This document shows, piece by piece, positions 7,773-14,200 of a stretch of 20,099 bases of DNA. Made by a program: the position numbers and the translations under genes. Numbering within the stretch: position 1 is the first letter of the stretch; each line of letters opens with the position of its first letter. Under the pieces are notes generated by a model. That model searched no databases and was not told where the DNA came from. It saw nothing but the letters and a program-made list of their open reading frames with translations. Source of the stretch: an uncultured Oscillibacter sp. (GTDB taxonomy: Bacteria; Bacillota; Clostridia; Oscillospirales; Oscillospiraceae); assembly GCA_910578935.1 (NCBI GenBank), contig CAJTSM010000021.1, positions 1 through 20,099 on the forward strand, read 5' to 3'.

Positions 7773-8945
7773 TTATTTCCACCGGCTGTAGATGGTGGTG
7801 AACCCCCGGAGGTCCACCAGGCCGGAGAGGGGTCCCCACTCGTCCCAGTCCACCTTGCCGTTCCGCTCCAGCTGACAGGCGGTGTAGGAATCCTCCTCCC
7901 GGTCCACACCGGTGAGGATCAACACCCGCTCCACATCGCCGCCTTGAATGTGAATGACGTCCCCCACGGATAAAGAGCGGTGGTTCTGGTGCTGGGTGAG
8001 GGGCGCCTCCTCCCCGAAGACAAAATCGCTGACCGCCAGGCCAAAGGACAGGCAGCCTTTCACCGGGCTGAAGTGGGAGGGCCGGTAATCAAACCGCATG
8101 GTGCCGCTCCAGACTGTGCCGTTGGGACAGCCCTGTTTCACCAGCTCCAGCAGCTCCTGAATGTTCTCCTCCGTGCGGGCCTTTCCGTTGGGAAGGCGGC
8201 CCTCCTCACAGCGGGGGGTCCCGGCGTTGACGCGCTTCATCATCTCCTGGACCGTCTCCTCCCCCTGGAGGCCGAAGGCGGGCATCTCCTTCACGGTCAC
8301 ACCCGCGTCGGGGTCCTCCGGTTCCTCCCGGGGGCCGTTCAAGAGCGTGTCCAGCCGGGACCAGATCACGGCGGCCTGGGCCCGGTTCAGATGGTCCTCT
8401 CCGGCGAAGCGGCCGTCGCTCCGGCCTTGCAGCAGTCCCATGTCCCAGCAGGTGAACACGGCCTTGCGGCAGCCGTCGGGAATCTCCTCCCAGTCGGCAA
8501 TATCTGCTGTGGAGAGGCGGTCCGTTTCCTGGAGCGCGTCCCGCTCCCGGACAAGGCTGTAAATCGTTTGGGCCATGTCGTAGCGGTTCAAGGGCTCGTT
8601 CACAAACCGGTCCCAATGCCGCCCCCGGTCTTTATAGGCGGCCTCCGCCGACGTGCCCTCCAGCACGGAGAGGCAGGCGTCCATCTCCCTGTACTTCCCC
8701 TCCGGCGCTCTGTCGTATTCCTCCTTTAAAAAGGACCTGGACAGCATGGCGCAGAATTGGGCGGCGGTAACCGCCCGGGCGGGCTGGAAAGAGCCGTCGC
8801 CGTAGCCGTTCAGCACTCCGGCATCCACAGCCAGCCGGATTTCCTCCCCGGCCCAGTGGTCCTCCGGGAGGTCGTAAAAGCCCGCCGCCTGGGCCGGAAG
8901 GATCAGGCAGAGAAGGGCCAGCAGCGGCAGGAAAATTTTTTTCAT
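7773..8945 (-). CDS. Exported SLH-domain protein with degenerate cysteine-peptidase-like C-terminus
   Basis: This encodes 390 aa, starting at ATG with AAAAAAGGAG 10 nt upstream. Residues 1-20 are a signal peptide (MKKIF, hydrophobic core, AQA-A cleavage). SLH-type repeats follow: FYDLPEDHWAGEEIRLAVDA with GYGDGSFQPARAVTAAQF (23-67), a partial one ending NRYDMAQTIYSLV (105-132), and IADWEEIPDGCRKAVFTC with GRSDGRFAGEDHLNRAQAAV (149-198). SLH repeats anchor proteins to secondary cell-wall polymers. The C-terminal region (about 280-390) has GCLSFGLAVSDFVFG (Cys298) and LSVGDVIHI, a layout I associate with CHAP/NlpC-like modules of clostridial SLH proteins. The His expected soon after the GDVI strand is not there (GGDVERVLIL), so a non-catalytic binding role is likely. 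That family placement is inference. Confidence 0.85.
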   Translation of the reverse strand: MKKIFLPLLALLCLILPAQAAGFYDLPEDHWAGEEIRLAVDAGVLNGYGDGSFQPARAVTAAQFCAMLSRSFLKEEYDRAPEGKYREMDACLSVLEGTSAEAAYKDRGRHWDRFVNEPLNRYDMAQTIYSLVRERDALQETDRLSTADIADWEEIPDGCRKAVFTCWDMGLLQGRSDGRFAGEDHLNRAQAAVIWSRLDTLLNGPREEPEDPDAGVTVKEMPAFGLQGEETVQEMMKRVNAGTPRCEEGRLPNGKARTEENIQELLELVKQGCPNGTVWSGTMRFDYRPSHFSPVKGCLSFGLAVSDFVFGEEAPLTQHQNHRSLSVGDVIHIQGGDVERVLILTGVDREEDSYTACQLERNGKVDWDEWGPLSGLVDLRGFTTIYSRWK

Positions 8946-8979
8946 AGATGGGGCACTCCTTTTTTAAGATTGTCCCATC

Positions 8980-9008
8980 AGTGTACCACGTCCGGCAAAA
9001 AAGCGCAA
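8980..9008 (-). promoter_or_regulatory. Promoter of the SLH-protein gene, overlapping the upstream terminator
   Basis: On the - strand, TTGCGC (9008-9003) and TACACT (8985-8980) are separated by 17 nt. The -35 box overlaps the foot of the terminator stem of the upstream gene, and the terminator T-run is the first part of the spacer. The ATG is 35 nt downstream of the -10. Confidence 0.65.
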
Positions 9009-9028
9009 GGCCCCCCTCAGGGGGCCTT
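8997..9028 (-). terminator. Terminator of the HD/nucleotidyltransferase operon, with the stop codon in its loop
   Basis: The stem AAGGCCCCC pairs with GGGGGCCTT (9028-9020 with 9015-9007 on the - strand) around a TGAG loop. A GCGC then TTTTTT follows (complement of 8997-9002). The TGA stop of the flavodoxin-like gene (9019-9017) is the loop itself, so its last three codons (Lys-Ala-Pro) form the 5' arm. Confidence 0.85.
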
Positions 9029-10066
9029 GATTTGGAAAAGCAGATTTTCCGCAAACCGCTCCAGCCGTCCCTCAATCCCCGGCAGGCGGAGGGCCGCCCC
9101 GGCGTCGTTGGCGGTTTCCAAGAGGATGGAACTGGGAGGAAGCCAAAACCCCTTGTTGACGCACAGGGCCGAAACCACCTGGCTGGCCACGATGTCTCCG
9201 CCGGAGTAGCCGGAAACCACGATGGCGAACACCGCCTTGTCCTCAAAAGAGGTGGTACGGTAGAGAGCCGTCATCCGGTTCACAGCGGCGGTGAGATTGG
9301 CGGAGAGTGCGTCGTTGTAGTTGGGGCAGAGGAGCACCACCGCATCCGCCTCCCGGAGGGCGGGAAACACCTCCTGAACCATGACGCCGCCGTAAAAGCA
9401 GCCTCCCCGCTCTCCGAAGTGGAGGCAGGTGGTGTAGGGGCACCCCGCGCAGTCCTCCAGAGTTCCGTTTCGAAGGCCGGTTTCCCGCACCTCACAGGCC
9501 CCCTCCATATGCTCCCGGACCCGGCTCCAGAGGTCCAGCGTATTGGAGGTGGCCCGGCTGGAGGCGTGAAGCGCCAAAATTTTAGGCCGCGCCCGCCGGG
9601 GGGCCGCGAAGCTCAGCACCCGCCCCGCCAGGTCCGAAACCGCCAGCCGGTAAGCTTCCGCCAGACCGCACCCGGCGTTGTTCGCCTGGACGGTGAAGTT
9701 TTGAAGGCTTCCTGTGGCCTCCGCCAGGGGGCGCCCCGGAAAGGCGCACCCGGCCAGACTGGCGGCAAGAATGAGCTCCCGGCCCGCCGCCTTGGTGTAG
9801 AGGTCCCCGGCCCCGTCGATCACCACGCCCCCCACGCTGCCCCGGAGGCAGCCGGGATCGTCCCGCAGATTGGCCAGCAGACCCCAAAGTCCGGCGTTAA
9901 CCCCGTTTTCCGGCAGGGAAAACGCGAAGAGAATCCTCCGGTTTTCCAGGGTTTCCCCCTCCCGGTAAAACCGGACTGTCTGTCCCTCCAGGGCGGCGTT
10001 CAGCGTCTTTCCCAGCCGCCCTGCCAGAGGGCCGGGACCGGTGACAAGGGTCAATTCCCGTTCCAT
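9017..10066 (-). CDS. Flavodoxin-like/NADPH-dependent FMN reductase family protein, two-domain
   Basis: This encodes 349 aa. The C-terminal half (about 160-349) is an FMN-reductase/flavodoxin-like domain. ILALHASSRATSNT (163-176) fits the FMN-phosphate loop, and VVLLCPNYNDALSANLTAAVNR (243-264) fits the second flavin-contact segment. A four-Cys cluster, CAGCPYTTC then GGC (Cys206, 209, 214, 223), is the type seen in some iron-sulfur flavoproteins. The N-terminal 155 residues form a separate domain, with VGGVVIDGAGDLYTKAAGRELILAA (78-102) and FPGRPLAEATGSLQNF (109-124). It may be a diverged second flavodoxin-like unit or an unknown domain. The gene is last in a three-gene operon, 16 nt after its neighbour. 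A redox role with FMN is likely for the family; the substrate is unknown. Confidence 0.75.
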   Translation of the reverse strand: MERELTLVTGPGPLAGRLGKTLNAALEGQTVRFYREGETLENRRILFAFSLPENGVNAGLWGLLANLRDDPGCLRGSVGGVVIDGAGDLYTKAAGRELILAASLAGCAFPGRPLAEATGSLQNFTVQANNAGCGLAEAYRLAVSDLAGRVLSFAAPRRARPKILALHASSRATSNTLDLWSRVREHMEGACEVRETGLRNGTLEDCAGCPYTTCLHFGERGGCFYGGVMVQEVFPALREADAVVLLCPNYNDALSANLTAAVNRMTALYRTTSFEDKAVFAIVVSGYSGGDIVASQVVSALCVNKGFWLPPSSILLETANDAGAALRLPGIEGRLERFAENLLFQIKAP

Positions 10067-10082
10067 GCGCCTTCCTCCCGGT

Positions 10083-11246
10083 TCATAAAAGCGTCTTCAG
10101 CGTCCGTTCCGTCTCCCGGAGCCGGGCAAAGAGTCCGTCGGGCAGTTCCAGGGTTTCCAGTTCCAGCCCGTAGGGCGTGAAGCGGTTTCTGCATCCAAAC
10201 CACACGCCCCCCAAGTTTACGGAGCCGCAGTGCCACTCCCCCCGAAGGGCCAGCAGCAGCTGCATGGCCCCGGAGGAAACGGCGGGGGCCACGTAGGGCT
10301 TAAACCCCAGGTCCCGAATCCGGAGGTTGGCCTCCAGGGTGAGGCGGGTCAGCTCCTGAGACAATCCGCCGTCATAGTTCTGGATGGAGTTGGCAACCAC
10401 CAGTCCCGTCCCGTGGGGGCCGAAGATCCGCCCCTCCGTCAGGAAGGAGGCAAAGCGGGCATCCCGCTTGGCAAAGTAAGCCGCCCGGGCGTTCATCACT
10501 CCCAGGCCGAAACCCTGGACCTGTTCCGGCAGGAGGCCCAAGTGGTCAACCCTCCCGTCCGGGCCGGTGTTGGAGGCCCGCCACGCCGCTTGGCACAAGG
10601 GGTCCACCGGATCGCTGAGAACAATAAAGAGCCCCCCAAATTCCCTCTCCCGGGCCCGCCGGGCAAAGAACTCCACCAGAGGCCGGTTGGCCTCCAGCTG
10701 GGCCATGCGCACGTCCCGGACGCCGCTGCCCACCGCCGGAACGGCCTTGGTGGCGGCGAAGATAAAGACGTCACAGTCAAAAAGCCGGTCCGGCCCGACA
10801 GCCTCCACCTCCGGCAGGGCCTCATAGTCCCAGGGCCAGGCAATCTGGCCCATCTCCGCGGTCCATCGAGCCACCGTCTTTTCGTTCAGGTCACAGATAC
10901 CGATGGAAGAAATGACGTCCCCCCCCAGCAGCTTCAAAGCCGTCAGCAGGGTTCCTCCCACGTCTCCCACTGCCAGGAGGTGAACCCGCTTTCTCCCCGC
11001 CTTGGGCGCGGAAAAGTTCAGCGCCGCCTCATAACGGGGGTGACGGACGTTCACACCGGTAAACCGCCCTGCCGTCAGGGCAGCTCTGCCCTCCGGCGAA
11101 AGCTCCGGCCCCGGTTCCAGCCGCCTGGGGTCCAGCCAACGGACGTCCGCGGTTTCCGCCGTCAGCTGCCGGGGGTCCGCAACCCGCCAGACCGCGGGCC
11201 CCAGGGCGGGGTCCCGGTGCGCCTGATAAAAAAATCGTTCCATCAT
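10083..11246 (-). CDS. Lactate/malate dehydrogenase-like NAD(P)-binding protein
   Basis: This encodes 387 aa with the start at the first of two adjacent ATGs (11246), because AGGAG lies 11 nt upstream. An ATG overlapping the stop of the previous gene has no ribosome site. After an ~85-residue N-terminal extension of unknown role, RVHLLAVGDVGGTLLTALKLL (87-107) is a Rossmann Gly-rich loop with acidic Asp119 ending strand 2. Further matches to the LDH/MDH fold are DCDVFIFAAT (157-166), IVLSDPVDPL (208-217, compare NPVDxLT) and RIFGPHGTGLVVANS (273-287). In the last, His278 occupies the place of the catalytic His of GEHGDS. It is thus a divergent member rather than a standard LDH. It lies 17 nt after the giant gene and 16 nt before the flavodoxin-like gene. 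The substrate is unknown. Confidence 0.75.
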   Translation of the reverse strand: MMERFFYQAHRDPALGPAVWRVADPRQLTAETADVRWLDPRRLEPGPELSPEGRAALTAGRFTGVNVRHPRYEAALNFSAPKAGRKRVHLLAVGDVGGTLLTALKLLGGDVISSIGICDLNEKTVARWTAEMGQIAWPWDYEALPEVEAVGPDRLFDCDVFIFAATKAVPAVGSGVRDVRMAQLEANRPLVEFFARRAREREFGGLFIVLSDPVDPLCQAAWRASNTGPDGRVDHLGLLPEQVQGFGLGVMNARAAYFAKRDARFASFLTEGRIFGPHGTGLVVANSIQNYDGGLSQELTRLTLEANLRIRDLGFKPYVAPAVSSGAMQLLLALRGEWHCGSVNLGGVWFGCRNRFTPYGLELETLELPDGLFARLRETERTLKTLL

Positions 11247-11263
11247 AGGTGTGGCATCTCCTG

Positions 11264-14200
11264 TCATTTCAAAAGCTCCCGCATCCGGTCCAACTGCCGG
11301 AGGTCGCCCTCCAGGCACACGGAGGCGGAGAGGTTGGGGTCGTACCGCAGGGCCGCGCCTTTATCGGGACTCAGCGGCAGAATCACCGCCTCGCTGAGCC
11401 GGGAGAGCGTCAGGTTCCGGGAGAAGCGCTCCCGATAGGCCCGCTCCAGAGCCAGGAGAATATCCCGGCTGTTCTCAATGCAGGTCCGGGAGAAACGGAA
11501 TACCGCCTCCCGGCCGCACTGCCGGTAGAACTTGGGAAACGCATAGGGCAAAATCAGGTTCACCGCCGGGGTCAGCCCCGGCACGGAAGGAATCGCCTTG
11601 TCCACGGCGTCGCCGCCGATGAACGGGTACATGGTGGACTCCACAAACCAGGCCCGAAGATCCGGCACAAAGTAGACGCTGTCCACCTTCCGGCCCCGGG
11701 CGGCCATCAAATCCCGGCCCCGGCCGGAGAGAAGGCCCACCACGCAGCGGTCGATCTCCAACTCCTCCCGCCGGAAAAGAGGGTCCAGGGCATTGATCCG
11801 GTTCCCGGTGTGGAGCAGGTCATCCACCAGCATAACGGGCCGCCGGAAGGAGCGGACCGTCCGGATCTGACTCTCCAAAGGGGCATAGCCGGGGAAGGGG
11901 GCGATGGAAAAGGAGTGAAGGTCCGGGGCAAAGACCTTGTCGGTGTGGATGGTCTTTGTCACCGTGTTGGGCACGGCATTTCCCCGAAGAATTTTACCGA
12001 AGGGCACGCACATTTTGGGGCCCAGCACCCGGGGCGTCTGGGGTTCGGCGGGAACGCCGTTCTCCTCCGTCAGCTTTCGCACCAGGCGGTGGTAGATAAC
12101 CTCGGCGTTGAGGGACAGCACCAGGGCGCCGGGGTACAATCCGCACACCGCCTCCTGGAGGCGGAGATGGGCCGCCCCCATGGCCGCCGCCACCTGCCGG
12201 TCTGAGGCAAAGGGCTCTTTCAAGGTGGTTGGAATATTTTGCACCAATACCGCCGGGGAACGCATGTCCACCAGCAGGAGAGGCTTCGGCGTTCCCGGCT
12301 CCGCGGAGACAAAGCCCTGCCGCCGGAGCATGTCCAGGCCCGCGGGGTCCGACGGGCCCCACCAGACGGCATAGCCGCAGTCCTCCTCCGCCGCCCGGGT
12401 CAGCACCTCCGTCAGCAGGAGCTGGCGGACATCGTAACTCCCCCGGGGCGTCCGGGCGGCCCAGAGGCCCGTCAGCAGCTGGATGCGTCCCGCCGTTCGG
12501 GTGCGGACCCAGTGGGCCAGCTCCTCGCTGCCGAAAGCGCCGTACAGCTCTCCGGAGTTGACAACCCGGGTCGTCAAAAAGCCCAGGATACGGGGCCGGG
12601 GCCCGGAGGCCCGGAGGAGGAACACGCTGTCCCGGGGGTCCATGGGGGGCAGGGGGCCCAGTTCCTTCCCCAGTTCCTCCCACAGTCCGCGATCCGGGGA
12701 GGCGATGCGGACAAAGTCCAGAAGGCTGGCCCGGACCAGCTGCTTATATTGAGGCTCCCGGAGGTAAAGGCTGTTCCGGTAAATCAGGTCCTGCACCGTG
12801 GGGTCCACCAGGTTGGACACATCCCGGCCCAGGTCAATATTCTCCCGGATTCGGGTGGAGCTGATGTCCTCCAAGTGTGTGGGCAGCTGGAGCTGAATCA
12901 CGCGGCCGGTAATCCGGCTGAGATCCGCGTCAATCTCCCGGCCCTCCGCGTCGCTGGAGCGGCGGAATACAATGTGGTTCAGGGAGTGGACGGACCCCTC
13001 CCTGGGCGGAACCTTATAGGAGGAGGCGTTGGCCACCACGTCGGAGCCCACCACCAGATAGAGCTCCCGCCCTGCGAAGACCTGCCGCAGGCGGGAAAGG
13101 TCCTCCGGGGTTGCCAGGTTCACGGGGATGTCGTGGGGAAAGAGGTACACACCGAATTCGTCGGCCACAGACATGCTGACGATCTGCCGCCGGATCAGGG
13201 AGGGCTGTGCCTTCTTGGACCAGGAGAACTCATCCACCGCCAGATAGACTTCCATCCCCAAATCCCGGATGGCGGTGACAATACCCTTGTGAGAGAGGGA
13301 GAAGGGGTCAAAGGTGCCGGGGAAGAAAGCGGCGGCCTTGTCCCGCCACTCAAAGCGGAAGGGCCCGCTCTCAATGCGGTGCTTGACCGCGAAGCGGTAA
13401 ATATGGGAGAGGGCGGCGGCGGTGTGGAAGAAGGTCAGCTCTCCCCCCGGCTGCTCGGCGATCAGGAAGAGCAGCTTTTTCGCAACCAGGGTAAATAGGC
13501 TGGTTTTATCCTCATAGCTCAGAAACGGGGAGGCGAACAGCCCCTCTCCCAGGACCCGCAGGGCCTCCTGCCGCACCGGCTCCATGCAGGAGTCCAGGCC
13601 CTTGAGAAGCAGCCCCGCCATTCGCTTCCGGCGGCGGCTCAGGTCTTCCTCCGGCTCGCGGAAACGCTTTCCGTAAACCCGGTAATGCTCCAGCAGCGCG
13701 CCCACGGTGGATAACGCCGCCGCGGCTACGTTGGCGCTGGAAGAGGAGAGGAAGCGGAGAAGCTCGTCTAAAATCTCGTCCAGCTCCCGCGGGGTAAGCC
13801 ACAGGAGGAACTGCCCAAGGTAGGGGGGGATATACTGAGAGATCTCCGACTGGCCGGTTTCCAGGGCTTCGCACAGCTCTACGGCCACCTCGTTTCGCCG
13901 GGGAGGCGTCAGCATGGGAGCCACATCCAGCAGGGCGTTGCCCGCCAGGCGGCGAACCACCACATTTTCACTGACCTTCATCAGGTTGGAGAAGTGGGTG
14001 GCGATATGAAGGGCGGCGGCGGGTTCCCCCCGCCGGGCTTGGTCCAGCAGATACTCCACGCCCACGGCTTTCAGCACCCAGGGCGTGGCGGTTTTCAGAT
14101 TGTCCAGGAAGACGCCGCTGGCGGCCTCTCCCTGGTCCAGCAGCTCCTGATCTGCGGACACATCCAGGCCAAGGAGCTTGCCAAGACGAAACCGAATGTA

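Noticed and set aside
8948..10180. 410-aa + strand open frame antisense to the flavodoxin-like gene
   Set aside because: It overlaps the SLH-gene promoter and a terminator and has no family features.
12239..13498. 419-aa + strand open frame antisense to the nucleotidyltransferase region
   Set aside because: No ribosome site or recognisable domain; low-complexity translation of the complement of a real gene.
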